The translations under genes and the position numbers were made by a program. A DNA stretch of 64,000 nucleotides from Plantactinospora sp. BC1 (GTDB lineage Bacteria; Actinomycetota; Actinomycetes; Mycobacteriales; Micromonosporaceae). Under the pieces are notes generated by a model. The model was not told the origin of the DNA, ran no database searches, and saw only the letters and a program-made list of their open reading frames with translations. The stretch is from assembly GCF_003030345.1 (NCBI RefSeq), contig NZ_CP028158.1:8122001-8186000 (forward strand), in the 5' to 3' direction. Each line of letters starts with the position of its first letter. Within the stretch, counting starts at the first letter, position 1. Of the stretch, positions 9,149-17,504 are shown in pieces.

Positions 9149-10030
9149 ATGCCCAGACGTTGGACCGCCGCCGTCACCGCCGTGCTCGCGGCCTTCGCAC
9201 TGGCCTGCGAGGGCTCCGACGGCGGTGGCGGCGGCGGCCAGCCCGATCCCCCGCCCGGCACGCCCCGGCCCGGACTGCCCGACTCGATCGCGGCACTCGG
9301 CGACTCCATCACCGCCGGCTTCGGCTCCTGCCTGGTCCTCGCCGCCTGCCAGCGCAACTCGTGGTCGACCGGGGAGAGCAGCCGGGTGGAGAGCATCTAC
9401 CGGCGACTGCGCGAGGTGAACCCGGCGATCCGCGGCGAGGCACACAACGAGGCGGTGAACGGGGCCCGCGCCTCGGGTCTGGCCAACCAGGCCGCCGCGG
9501 CGGTACGGGCCAGAGTGGAGTACGTGACCGTACTCATCGGAGCGAACGACGCCTGCCGGGGCGGGATCGAGGAGATGACCGGCGTGGCGGCGTTCCGCAC
9601 CGAGATCGACCGTGGACTCGCCACCCTGAAGAAGGGCCTGCCGAGGGCCCGGGTGCTCGTGGTGAGCATCCCGAACCTGTACCGGGTCTGGGAGGTCGGC
9701 CACGAGGACGCCCGGGCGGTACGCGCCTGGCGGGGCCGGATCTGTCCCGCCCTGCTGGCCAGCCCGACCTCGACCGAGCCGGCCGACCGCACCCGCCGGT
9801 CGACGTTCCGGGCCCGGATCGACGCGTACAACGAGCAACTCGCCGCCGCCTGCAAGGCGTACGGCTCCCGCTGCCGCTACGACGGCGGAGCGGCGCACCG
9901 GGTGCGGTTCGGCCTGGACCTGCTGAACCGGCTGGACTACTTCCACCCGAACCTGGCCGGGCAGAACGAGCTGGCCGAGGTGGCCTGGCGGGCCTCCGGG
10001 CTGGCCGGCCCGGCCCGCCGCGCCGGCTGA
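9149..10030 (+). CDS. Secreted SGNH/GDSL hydrolase, probable lipoprotein
   Basis: The 293-residue product begins with a short export signal ending in FALAC, a loose lipobox whose cysteine could be lipidated. A glycine/proline linker follows. The esterase domain shows block I as ALGDSITAGFGS (nucleophile serine), block III as VLIGANDAC, and block V as DYFHPNLAGQ (catalytic Asp/His). Such enzymes cleave esters of lipids, sugars or cell-wall polymers; the substrate is not predictable. GGAGAG precedes the ATG. Confidence 0.87.
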   Translation: MPRRWTAAVTAVLAAFALACEGSDGGGGGGQPDPPPGTPRPGLPDSIAALGDSITAGFGSCLVLAACQRNSWSTGESSRVESIYRRLREVNPAIRGEAHNEAVNGARASGLANQAAAAVRARVEYVTVLIGANDACRGGIEEMTGVAAFRTEIDRGLATLKKGLPRARVLVVSIPNLYRVWEVGHEDARAVRAWRGRICPALLASPTSTEPADRTRRSTFRARIDAYNEQLAAACKAYGSRCRYDGGAAHRVRFGLDLLNRLDYFHPNLAGQNELAEVAWRASGLAGPARRAG

Positions 10031-10083
10031 GCCCGACCGGCGCAACCAGCCCGACCGGCGCAACCAGCCCGACCGGCGCAGCC
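10030..10083 (+). repeat. Three-copy 18-bp tandem repeat
   Basis: Three units of AGCCCGACCGGCGCAACC (the last ending GCAGCC) start at the stop codon of the GDSL hydrolase gene. They lie in the gap between two convergent genes. Confidence 0.85.
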
Positions 10084-10130
10084 AGCGCAGCCAGGCGGCG
10101 GGAGCAGCCGACGCGGCCGAGGTGGCGGGG

Positions 10131-10985
10131 CTAGCGGCCCGGCGGCATGATCGCGCGGGGCCCGTACAGCTCCCGGGACCGGTCCGCCAGGCTCCTGGTG
10201 GCCGAGGAGTTCGCCCAGCTGCCCAGCACCACCGCCGCGCCCGGTACCGCCTTGGCGAGCAGCCGCTTGGCGGCCCGGACACCGGCCATCTGCGCCAGCT
10301 TCAGGCCGAGTCGCAGCATCACCTGGGCCAGCGGCGCCTGCGACCGGCCGCGGAGGGCGTCGATCCGCTCCCGTCCGGCGGCCACCCCCAGGGCCAGCCG
10401 CGCCGTCTCGGCGATCTTGTGGACCCGTTGCAGCACGAGCAGGTCGGTGGCCCGGTCGCGGTGCTCGGGATCGTGGCCGTACGCGGCCGCGACGTAGAGC
10501 ACCATCCGGGCCTGGGTCCAGGCCAGTACGCCCATGTCGAGGACCGCGCCGGGCAGGCCGGCGGCCCCGGAGATCGCTCCGGAGACCCGGGCGTGGTTGA
10601 CGAACTTCCGGATCGCCGTCTCGGCCATGGCCTCCGGTGTCATCTGCGGATACCGGGCGCGGTTGCGCTCGGCCCAGGCTCGGGCCTGCGGCCCGATCCG
10701 GCGTACCGCCTCCAGGGCGAGGTGCTCCGGGGCGTACTGCGGATCGGCCTTCATCCGCTCCCACAGCCCGCTGGGCGGGGGGACGACCAGTTCCGGGTCG
10801 ACGGCCGCCTCGGACCCGGCCGGATCGGCGCCGTCGGCCGGCGCCTCCGGGTCGAAATGCGCGACCCCGGCGGCGTCCGGGTGAGGTGCCGGGCCCTGCT
10901 TCGCGGCGGCCGGCGGCGTACGGTCGGTCGGCGGTACCGGCACGGCGGTTCCGCCGCCGGCCGGCTGGGACTCGGTCACGGACAC
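10131..10985 (-). CDS. EcsC family protein
   Basis: The protein has 284 residues. The first 70 are low-complexity (Pro/Ala/Gly). The conserved part carries a glycine-rich, amphipathic segment (GAISGAAGLPGAVLDMGVLA) followed by a helix with YGHDPEH, as in EcsC-family proteins, which accompany ABC exporters and protein secretion in Bacillus. The exact role in actinobacteria is unknown. No ABC transporter gene adjoins it here. Confidence 0.72.
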   Translation of the reverse strand: MSVTESQPAGGGTAVPVPPTDRTPPAAAKQGPAPHPDAAGVAHFDPEAPADGADPAGSEAAVDPELVVPPPSGLWERMKADPQYAPEHLALEAVRRIGPQARAWAERNRARYPQMTPEAMAETAIRKFVNHARVSGAISGAAGLPGAVLDMGVLAWTQARMVLYVAAAYGHDPEHRDRATDLLVLQRVHKIAETARLALGVAAGRERIDALRGRSQAPLAQVMLRLGLKLAQMAGVRAAKRLLAKAVPGAAVVLGSWANSSATRSLADRSRELYGPRAIMPPGR

Positions 10986-11064
10986 ACTCCGGATCTTCGA
11001 GGGGACGGATCAGGGCACGACCGACCGCGCCGCTCGGTCGGAACCGGCGGCCGGGGGTCGACGG

Positions 11065-11211
11065 TCAGCGTCGGCCGCGCAGCCGGGACATGATCTGGCG
11101 CATCCGGTGCTGGTTCGACGGCTTGGCCAGTTCGCGCCGGCCTCGTTCGACGAGCTGCCGGCCCTGCGGAGATCTGAGGAACATCCGGATCCGTTGCACC
11201 AGTGACGCCAT
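11065..11211 (-). CDS. Small basic protein of unknown function (48 residues)
   Basis: I do not recognise this 48-residue, arginine-rich helical protein. It is called because AGGAGG stands five to seven bases before the ATG at 11211 and codon use is typical of the genome. The sequence starts MASLVQRIRMFLRSPQG and ends in RLRGRR. It lies 79 bases upstream of the EcsC-family gene on the same strand, so the two may form a short operon. Confidence 0.6.
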   Translation of the reverse strand: MASLVQRIRMFLRSPQGRQLVERGRRELAKPSNQHRMRQIMSRLRGRR

Positions 11212-11362
11212 CTCGGTCCTCCTCGCGTGGTCCCTGCTATCAGGTTTACCCGATCGTCGGCCCGACCACACCGACCTCACGGTTCGGACGGGTCCACGCC
11301 TCCATCCTGGCCGGACCGATCAAGTCGCCGCCGGTCGATGCCCGCCGGGCCCGGCCTTGCAG

Positions 11363-11400
11363 CGCTGTGCCGGCCGCCGTCGAGGGCGGCCGGCACAGCG
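11363..11400. terminator. Perfect 16-bp stem-loop
   Basis: CGCTGTGCCGGCCGCC, a six-base loop, then the exact complement. It lies just beyond the stop codon of the lysozyme-like gene transcribed leftwards and is the likely terminator. Confidence 0.8.
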
Positions 11401-11462
11401 GCGGGGGCGCCGGTCAGCGGCGGGGGCGCCGGTCAGCGGCGGGGGCGCCGGTCAGCGGCGGG
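11396..11462 (+). repeat. 19-bp tandem repeat, three and a half copies
   Basis: Units of CAGCGGCGGGGGCGCCGGT start at 11396, 11415 and 11434. A partial copy runs into the last codons of the leftward gene, so the repeat covers its stop codon. It abuts the terminator stem. Confidence 0.85.
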
Positions 11463-12738
11463 AGGAGGGTACGAGTGCGTCGACGACCCTGGTCGCCTGG
11501 CCCTCGTGCTTGGCGTAGTGCTCGGGGTAGGCCGAGTACTGCACCGCCTGGGCCGCCTCGGTCAGCCGCATCCGCTGCCAGCCGGGTACCTGGCGCAGCG
11601 CCTCGAAGAACCGGGCACTCGCGTACGCCGGGTCCATCAGCCGGTTCACCGGCCCCCAGCCGCTGCTGGTGCGCTGCTGGAAGAGCCCGACCGAGTCGTG
11701 GTCCCAGCCGGTGCCCTGGTGCCGGTAGCGCTTGGACTCCGGCAGCACCTCGCTGGCCCGGTTGAGCAGGTTGCTCTCCTGCATGGCGGTGGCCACGCCG
11801 ATGACCAGTGCCCGCCTCGGCATCCCCATGTCCCGGCCGGTCCGGACGATGGCCCGGGCGTTGTCCATCTGGACGTCGGTCAGTCCGGCCACCGGGGCCG
11901 CGTCGTCCAGCGGCGAGGAGGTGTCCGGGTCCGCCTCGTCCGACCTGGCGCCCGCGGACCGGTCGTGGCCGGCGGAGCGGCTGGACCGCTGCGCCGAGCG
12001 GTCCCCGGACCGGTCCCCGGTGCCGTCGTCGGGGCGGGAGAGCGCCACCCGGTCCTCGGCGTTCGCGGTGCCGCTGCCGGCGGGGCCGGCCGACGGCGAG
12101 ACCGCCTCGACGGCGGCCAGCACGCCGAGGCAGCAGAGCAGCCCGGCCGCCACCGCGACCCGGCCCGGACGGCGCAGGCCGAGCCGGTCCGGCAGCCCGG
12201 TCCGGGCGGCCAGGGCGCCGGTCCGGGCGGCGAGGCGGCGGGCCGGTGGGGCGACCCGGCGAGCGGCCAGGCGTACCCGCTGCTCGGCGCCGCGCACCGC
12301 GGGCAGCCGGCGGAACCGGGCCAACCTCGGCGCGACGATTCGGCGGAGCCGGGCCAGCCCGGGCTCGACGGCCCGGCGCAGGCGTCGTCCCACGGTCCGG
12401 AGCCCGGCCAGGGCCGGCCCGGTGGCGACCCGCAGTCGGGCGGCCGCCACGCCGGCCAGCCGGGCGGCGGCGAGGGCACCGGGCCGGGCGCTCCGGGCCA
12501 CCGCGGCGGCGGCCCGGGCCAGCCGCCGCGTCACGGCCGCGCCGAACGGCCGGAGGTGACCGAGCAGGGCCGAGAGCAGGAGTACGAGCCTGTGCAGCCC
12601 GGCCGGGGCGGGGCGGAGCGCCCCGGGCGACCGGCGCGGGGCGGCGCCGGATGTCGAGTCGGAGGAGGAGGCATCATCCGATCGGACAGTGCTGGGTACG
12701 GCGGGGTACGCGGTCTCAGAACGGTCGTCGTCAGGCAT
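11452..12738 (-). CDS. Membrane-anchored lysozyme/transglycosylase-like cell-wall protein
   Basis: The 428-residue protein has an Ala/Arg-rich N-terminal half, one membrane helix near residues 193-212 and an acidic linker. Its C-terminal 140-residue domain begins LTDVQMDNARAIV. This domain contains AMQESNLLN (a candidate catalytic glutamate), SVGLFQQR and WGPVNRLMDP, the signature of a lysozyme-like fold seen in many actinobacterial surface proteins. It probably binds or cuts peptidoglycan outside the membrane. The unusually arginine-rich N-terminal half (about 55-190) inside the cell could contact nucleic acid or phospholipid; that is inference. Confidence 0.75.
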   Translation of the reverse strand: MPDDDRSETAYPAVPSTVRSDDASSSDSTSGAAPRRSPGALRPAPAGLHRLVLLLSALLGHLRPFGAAVTRRLARAAAAVARSARPGALAAARLAGVAAARLRVATGPALAGLRTVGRRLRRAVEPGLARLRRIVAPRLARFRRLPAVRGAEQRVRLAARRVAPPARRLAARTGALAARTGLPDRLGLRRPGRVAVAAGLLCCLGVLAAVEAVSPSAGPAGSGTANAEDRVALSRPDDGTGDRSGDRSAQRSSRSAGHDRSAGARSDEADPDTSSPLDDAAPVAGLTDVQMDNARAIVRTGRDMGMPRRALVIGVATAMQESNLLNRASEVLPESKRYRHQGTGWDHDSVGLFQQRTSSGWGPVNRLMDPAYASARFFEALRQVPGWQRMRLTEAAQAVQYSAYPEHYAKHEGQATRVVDALVPSSRR

Positions 12739-13031
12739 CCGACGAGGCTAGGCAGGTCGATGGCCGACTACGGGCAGTCACGGGGTGGGCTCCACCACAT
12801 CTGCGGGCAGGGAAACGGGTCAATGGACCGCAGGGGGTGGCGCCGCCGGTCAGATATGACAATCAAGATGTAAGCGGCAAAGCGCGCTCTCCACATCAAC
12901 GGGGCATCTACCTTCGAATCAACCGTCACCCGAGGCCACTCCGGCCACCTCCTCCGATCGGCCGAGCCGGGCTCGGCCGGCCGGCCCCCCGCCCGTTCCC
13001 CGGACCGGTCCGTCTCGTGAGACCGTGGACT

Positions 13032-14075
13032 ATGGCACCGGTCACCGACCCGCACCCGCGCCGCGACCTCCGTCGACTGCCGAAGACCAACCTGCACCTG
13101 CATCTCACCGGCTCGATGCGGCCGGAGACCCTGGCCGAGCTGGCGGACCGGGACGGCCTGCCGCTGCCCGAGCCGCTCCCGACCGGCCTCCTCGCCGGCT
13201 GGGCCGCGTTCCAGAGCCGCTACGACGTCGCCCGGGCGGCACTGCGTACCGCCGACGACCTGAGTCGGGTGGTGGCCGAGGCGACCGCCGACAACCTCGC
13301 CGACGGCGCGGGCTGGGTGGAGATCCAGGTCGACCCGACGACGTACGCCGACCGGCTGGGCGGGCTGGAGCCGGTGGTGGAGGCGGTACTCGCCGGGGCG
13401 GCCGGTGGGCGTACCGGAGTGGTGCTGGCGGCCAGCTGGGCCGGGCCGCCGGCCCAGGCGGAGCGGATCGCCCGACTCGCCGCCCGGTACGCCGGGCACG
13501 GCGTCGTCGGCTTCGGACTCTCCAACGACGAACGCCGGGGCAGGATCGCCGACTTCGTACCCGCGATGCGGACGGCGACCGGGGCCGGACTGCTGGCCGT
13601 GCCGCACAGCGGCTTCTACGAGGCCGCCTGGCACGTCCGGGACTGCGTCACGCTGCTCGGCGCGGACCGGATCGGGCACGGGGTGACCGCCACCGCCGAC
13701 CCGGCCACCCTCGACCTGCTGGCCGAGCGGGCGGTGGCGACCGAGGTGTGTCCCAGCTCATACCCGCCGTTCGGCGTCACCAGCGGGCTGGCGGCCACCC
13801 CGCTGCGCGCCCTGCTCACCGCCGGGGTGCCGGTGGCACTCGGCACGGACGATCCCCTGCTGTTCGGAACGAGCCTGCTCGACCAGTACGTGCTGGCCCG
13901 GGAGGTACTCGGCTGCACCGACGACGAGTTGGCCGCCCTGGGCCGGGCGTCGGTCGAGGCGTCCGCCGCGCCACCTGAGATCCGCGCGACGATGCTGGCA
14001 GGGGTCGCCGAGTGGCTCGGTGGAATGGACCAAGATAGCGGCAGCGTTTGCTACATCGGGGCGCCCTCCGCGTGA
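13032..14075 (+). CDS. Adenosine deaminase-like amidohydrolase with altered catalytic motif
   Basis: This 347-residue metal-dependent TIM-barrel protein has the zinc ligands H22 and H24 (HLHLTGS), H192, and D273 in GTDDPLLFGT. The catalytic histidine is H216 in RIGHG. In classical adenosine deaminases the third zinc-ligand motif is HAGE, whose glutamate protonates the purine. Here it is HSGF, with phenylalanine at that place and a glutamate two residues later. Either the chemistry is lost, or E197 substitutes, or the substrate differs. A GTG 15 bases upstream is an alternative start. A PAC2 gene follows 36 bases downstream on the same strand. Confidence 0.82.
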   Translation: MAPVTDPHPRRDLRRLPKTNLHLHLTGSMRPETLAELADRDGLPLPEPLPTGLLAGWAAFQSRYDVARAALRTADDLSRVVAEATADNLADGAGWVEIQVDPTTYADRLGGLEPVVEAVLAGAAGGRTGVVLAASWAGPPAQAERIARLAARYAGHGVVGFGLSNDERRGRIADFVPAMRTATGAGLLAVPHSGFYEAAWHVRDCVTLLGADRIGHGVTATADPATLDLLAERAVATEVCPSSYPPFGVTSGLAATPLRALLTAGVPVALGTDDPLLFGTSLLDQYVLAREVLGCTDDELAALGRASVEASAAPPEIRATMLAGVAEWLGGMDQDSGSVCYIGAPSA

Positions 14076-14111
14076 GGCGTGTCCCGGCGTACCCCAAGGA
14101 GGTCCTGACCG

Positions 14112-15032
14112 GTGCTCGACCCGAACGAGCTCTACCAGCTCACCGACGACCTGCCCGAGCTGGGTCAGCCGGTGCTGATCCAGGCGCTGTCCGGCTTCGT
14201 CGACGCCGGCAACGCGACCCGGCTCGCCCGGGAACACCTGGTGTCGACCCTCGAGTCCCGGACGATCGCCACCTTCGACGTGGACCAGCTGCTCGACTAC
14301 CGGTCCCGGCGACCCACGATGATCTTCGTCGAGGACCACTGGGAGCACTACGAGCAGCCGAAGCTCGAACTGCACCTGCTGCGCGACGACGAGAGCACCC
14401 CGTTCCTGCTGCTCTCCGGTCCCGAGCCGGACTTCCAGTGGGAACGGTTCATCGCCGCGCTGACCAGCCTGATCCGGCGGCTCGGCGTACGGGTGACGAT
14501 CGGACTGAACGCGATCCCGATGGCGGTGCCACACACCCGGCCGATCGGGGTGACCGCGCACGCCACCCGACCGGAGCTGATCACCGGCTACGAGTCCTGG
14601 CTGCAACGCATCCAGGTGCCCGGCAGCGCCGGCAACCTGCTTGAGTTCCGCCTCGGCGAGCAGGGCCGGGACGCGGTCGGCTTCGCGGTGCACGTGCCGC
14701 ACTACGTGGCCCAGACCGAATACCCGGGCGCGGCCGAGCTGCTGCTGACCTCGGTCTCCCGGGCCACCGGGCTGCTGCTGCCCACCGAGTCGCTGCGTAC
14801 CGCCGCCGAGGCCGTCCGCGCCGACATCGACCGCCAGGTGGCCCAGACCGACGAGGCGACCTCGCTGGTGCAGGCGCTGGAGGAGCAGTACGACGCCTTC
14901 ACCCGGGGCCGGGGCGGGCCGAACCTGCTCGCCAACCAGACCGGGCCGCTGCCCACCGCCGACGAACTCGGCGCGGAGCTGGAACGCTTCCTCGCCGAGC
15001 AGGGCCGCCCCGGGGAGAACCCGGGCACCTGA
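14112..15032 (+). CDS. PAC2 family protein
   Basis: This 306-residue protein carries the PAC2 fold, shared with proteasome assembly chaperones. Signature stretches are VLIQALSGFVDAGNATRLA near the start and LLLSGPEPDFQWERF around residue 97-111. The middle holds LGVRVTIGLNAIPMAVPHTR. Bacterial members are common in proteasome-bearing actinobacteria, but their role is unsettled. The GTG at 14112 follows AAGGAGGTCC. The C-terminal 60 residues are predicted helical. Confidence 0.88.
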   Translation: MLDPNELYQLTDDLPELGQPVLIQALSGFVDAGNATRLAREHLVSTLESRTIATFDVDQLLDYRSRRPTMIFVEDHWEHYEQPKLELHLLRDDESTPFLLLSGPEPDFQWERFIAALTSLIRRLGVRVTIGLNAIPMAVPHTRPIGVTAHATRPELITGYESWLQRIQVPGSAGNLLEFRLGEQGRDAVGFAVHVPHYVAQTEYPGAAELLLTSVSRATGLLLPTESLRTAAEAVRADIDRQVAQTDEATSLVQALEEQYDAFTRGRGGPNLLANQTGPLPTADELGAELERFLAEQGRPGENPGT

Positions 15033-15096
15033 CGACGGGCCGTCACCCGCGCGTCGCGCGCCTGCGTTTCCCGGCCCGATCGGGCAGGCTGGGCAC

Positions 15097-15882
15097 ATGC
15101 GCCTGGCGACCTGGAACGTCAACTCGGTGAAGGCCCGCCTCCCCCGGCTGCTGGACTGGCTCGCCGGCACGAAGCCGGACGTGGTCTGCCTCCAGGAGAC
15201 GAAGTGTCCGGACGGGTCGTTCCCGACCGGCGAGGTCGGCGAGCTGGGCTACGAGGTGGCCAGCCACAGCGACGGACGGTGGAACGGGGTGGCGATCCTC
15301 TCCCGGGTCGGCCTGGCCGACGTGGCGGTCGGCTTCGCCGACGAGCCAGGGTTCCCCGAGCCGGAGGCCCGGTCGATCTCCGCGACCTGCGCCGGGCACC
15401 GGATCTGGTCGATCTACGTGCCGAACGGGCGTACCCCGGACTCGCCGCACTACGAATACAAGCTCGCCTGGCTGGGGGTGCTCCGGGACGCGCTCGCCGC
15501 CGAACTGCGCACCGGGTTGCCGCTGGTGGTCTGCGGCGACTACAACGTGGCCCCGACCGACGCCGACGTCTGGGACCCGGCGCTCTTCGTCAACTCGACG
15601 CACGTGACCCCGGCGGAGCGACAGGCCCTGGCCGACCTGCGCGCGCTCGGCCTGACCGACGTGGTGCCGACCCCGATGAAGGGCCCGCACCCGTTCACCT
15701 ACTGGGACTACCGCGCCGGGATGTTCCACCAGAACAAGGGCATGCGGATCGACCTGGTCTACGCGACCGAGTCGTTCGCCGAACGCGTCACCTCGGCGTA
15801 CGTGGACCGGGAGGCCCGCAAGGGCAAGGGCCCCTCCGACCACGCCCCGATCGTGGTGGACACCGCCCCGGACGCCGGGTAG
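15097..15882 (+). CDS. xth: Exodeoxyribonuclease III
   Basis: This 261-residue enzyme should act as an AP endonuclease and 3'-5' exonuclease in base-excision repair. Signature segments are WNVNSVKAR at the start, QETK (metal-binding Glu), IYVPNGR, CGDYNVAP (Asp/Asn of the active site) and SDHAP (general-base His) near the end. Length is normal for the family. No Shine-Dalgarno is seen; CAGGCT ends seven bases before the ATG, suggesting a leaderless transcript. Confidence 0.95.
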   Translation: MRLATWNVNSVKARLPRLLDWLAGTKPDVVCLQETKCPDGSFPTGEVGELGYEVASHSDGRWNGVAILSRVGLADVAVGFADEPGFPEPEARSISATCAGHRIWSIYVPNGRTPDSPHYEYKLAWLGVLRDALAAELRTGLPLVVCGDYNVAPTDADVWDPALFVNSTHVTPAERQALADLRALGLTDVVPTPMKGPHPFTYWDYRAGMFHQNKGMRIDLVYATESFAERVTSAYVDREARKGKGPSDHAPIVVDTAPDAG

Positions 15883-15912
15883 CGCGCGGACCAGCGCGGC
15901 TAGGGTGGGTGC

Positions 15913-16248
15913 ATGGCAGTTGTGAAGATCAACGCAATCGAGGTTCCGGAGGGCGCGGGCCCGGAACTGGAGCGCCGGTTCGCCGCCCGGCAGGGCGCGG
16001 TCGAGAACTCCCCCGGATTCCTCGGCTTCGAACTGCTCCGTCCGGTGGCCGGCGAGAGCCGCTACTTCGTCTACACCAAGTGGGAGAGCGAGGAGGCCTA
16101 CCAGGCGTGGGCGAGCGGGCCGGCCCGGCAGGCGCACGCGCGCGGACCCGCCGACGGATCCGGCGGCGAGCAGCCCCGGCCGGTCGCCAGTGGCGCCACG
16201 CTGCTGGAGTTCGAGGTGGTCCAGCAGGCCGACCCGACCGCCCGGTAA
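15913..16248 (+). CDS. mhuD: MhuD-type haem-degrading monooxygenase
   Basis: The 111-residue protein aligns by eye almost end to end with mycobacterial MhuD (Rv3592): MAVVKINAIEVPEGAGPELE, ENSPGFLGFELLRPV and TLLEFEVV. The residues that bind and ruffle haem in MhuD are all present at the same numbers: N7, W66 and H75. It should open haem to release iron without carbon monoxide. Compared with MhuD it has a short insertion (about residues 79-90) after the proximal histidine. TAGGGT ends seven bases before the ATG and no ribosome-binding site is present, so it is probably leaderless. Confidence 0.88.
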   Translation: MAVVKINAIEVPEGAGPELERRFAARQGAVENSPGFLGFELLRPVAGESRYFVYTKWESEEAYQAWASGPARQAHARGPADGSGGEQPRPVASGATLLEFEVVQQADPTAR

Positions 16249-16267
16249 CCCCGCCCCCGGCCGGCCG

Positions 16268-16705
16268 TCAGGTCGTGGCGGCCGGTCCTGGCCCGATCAG
16301 GAGGCCGAAGCTGCCGTCGTACTCGCGGTGCAGTTCGAGTACGTCGAACGCCTCCCGTAGCCGACGGACCGTCCAGGCGAGGTGGATCCAGATCCCCCGG
16401 TCCTGCGTCGGGTCGCCGTCATACCTCGACCAGCCGCGCGAACGCTGCTTCGGGCTCAGATCCAGGTACCGGGCCACCTCGGGCAGCGGATGGTGGCTCA
16501 CCCCGAAGGTCGCGTACTGGTTCGCGCACTGGACGACCACCTTGACGGTCCCGCCGTCGCGACCGCGCGGCCAGTCCACGACGGTGACCCGGTAGACCAG
16601 GCGGCCGTCGTCGTACATGACGCCGGGCCAGCGCAGTTCGACGGGGCGTTCCCCTCTCGCCAGAAGCTCTCCCACCGTACGGATGAGGTCGTCGCTGTCG
16701 GTCAT
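16268..16705 (-). CDS. Conserved-looking hypothetical protein (145 residues)
   Basis: I do not recognise this family. The product is soluble, with alternating strands and helices, no signal peptide and no cysteine-rich motif. Segments such as KVVVQCANQYATFGVSHHP and GIWIHLAWTVRRLREAFDVL look like a compact alpha/beta domain. The ATG at 16705 is chosen because the upstream extension is low-complexity. It is convergent with mhuD, with 19 bases between their stops. Confidence 0.65.
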   Translation of the reverse strand: MTDSDDLIRTVGELLARGERPVELRWPGVMYDDGRLVYRVTVVDWPRGRDGGTVKVVVQCANQYATFGVSHHPLPEVARYLDLSPKQRSRGWSRYDGDPTQDRGIWIHLAWTVRRLREAFDVLELHREYDGSFGLLIGPGPAATT

Positions 16706-16760
16706 GCGTCCCACGGTGGCACCGCTCGGCAGGTACGTCCATCGCCGGAGTGCCGGCCGG

Positions 16761-17486
16761 TCAGGGCTTCCGGGAGTCGACCAGCGCGGCGAAGGCGATG
16801 ATGTTGTCGGAGTACCCCGTGCCACCGCCGACCCAGCGTCCGCCGCAGGTGATCAGGCGGAGCCAGGGGCGGCGGAAGTCGCCGTAGACCCGCTCGGTGG
16901 GCAGCCTGTCCTTGTCGAAGTGCTCGACCGAGTTGACCTCGAAGATCGCCACCGACCGGTCCTGCCGGGTCACCTCGATCCGGGCGCCCGGCCGGAGCTT
17001 GGCCAGGTCGTGGAAGACCGACGGTCCGGTACGGGTGTCCGCGTGCCCGACGATGATCGCCGGCCCGAACTGACCCGGGGTCGGGCCCCGGTCGTACCAG
17101 CCGGCCTCGTTGTGCTTCTCCAGCGCGGGTACGGCGATCGAACCGTCGTCGGCCAGTCCCACCCGGTGCACCGGCGCCCGTACCCCGATCGACGGGACGG
17201 CGAGCTTCACCGGCCGGCTCGGCGCGAGCACCGGGAAGTCCCGGGGCGGCTCCTTGGTGCCACCGTTGAGCCAGCGCCACGGCCCGCCCGCCGACTGGCC
17301 CAGCCCGGCCCCGGTGGCGAAGACCCCGACGAGCACCAGGACGATCGCCAGCGGCCCGATCATGCTCCGGCGGGGGCGGCTGCCGCCGGGCCGGGCCGCC
17401 GGGTGCCGCAGGTGCACCGCCGGCTGCCGGCCGCCGATCCAGCGACGCCGGCCGGTGGGGGTACGGCCGGTGGGGGTACGGGCCAT
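16761..17486 (-). CDS. Class F sortase
   Basis: The 241-residue protein has a basic N-terminus, one membrane helix (about 42-62), and an extracellular sortase domain with catalytic histidine H148 (GHADTR) and cysteine C214 (LITCGG). Class F sortases of actinobacteria are single-pass enzymes that join surface proteins to the cell wall. The helper arginine normally found after the cysteine is not obvious: the segment that often carries it reads GYSDNIIAFA, and R217 directly after the cysteine is the nearest candidate. It follows a secreted-protein gene by 18 bases and is likely cotranscribed with it. Confidence 0.87.
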   Translation of the reverse strand: MARTPTGRTPTGRRRWIGGRQPAVHLRHPAARPGGSRPRRSMIGPLAIVLVLVGVFATGAGLGQSAGGPWRWLNGGTKEPPRDFPVLAPSRPVKLAVPSIGVRAPVHRVGLADDGSIAVPALEKHNEAGWYDRGPTPGQFGPAIIVGHADTRTGPSVFHDLAKLRPGARIEVTRQDRSVAIFEVNSVEHFDKDRLPTERVYGDFRRPWLRLITCGGRWVGGGTGYSDNIIAFAALVDSRKP

Positions 17487-17504
17487 CGGGCGGGACTCCT
17501 CCGG

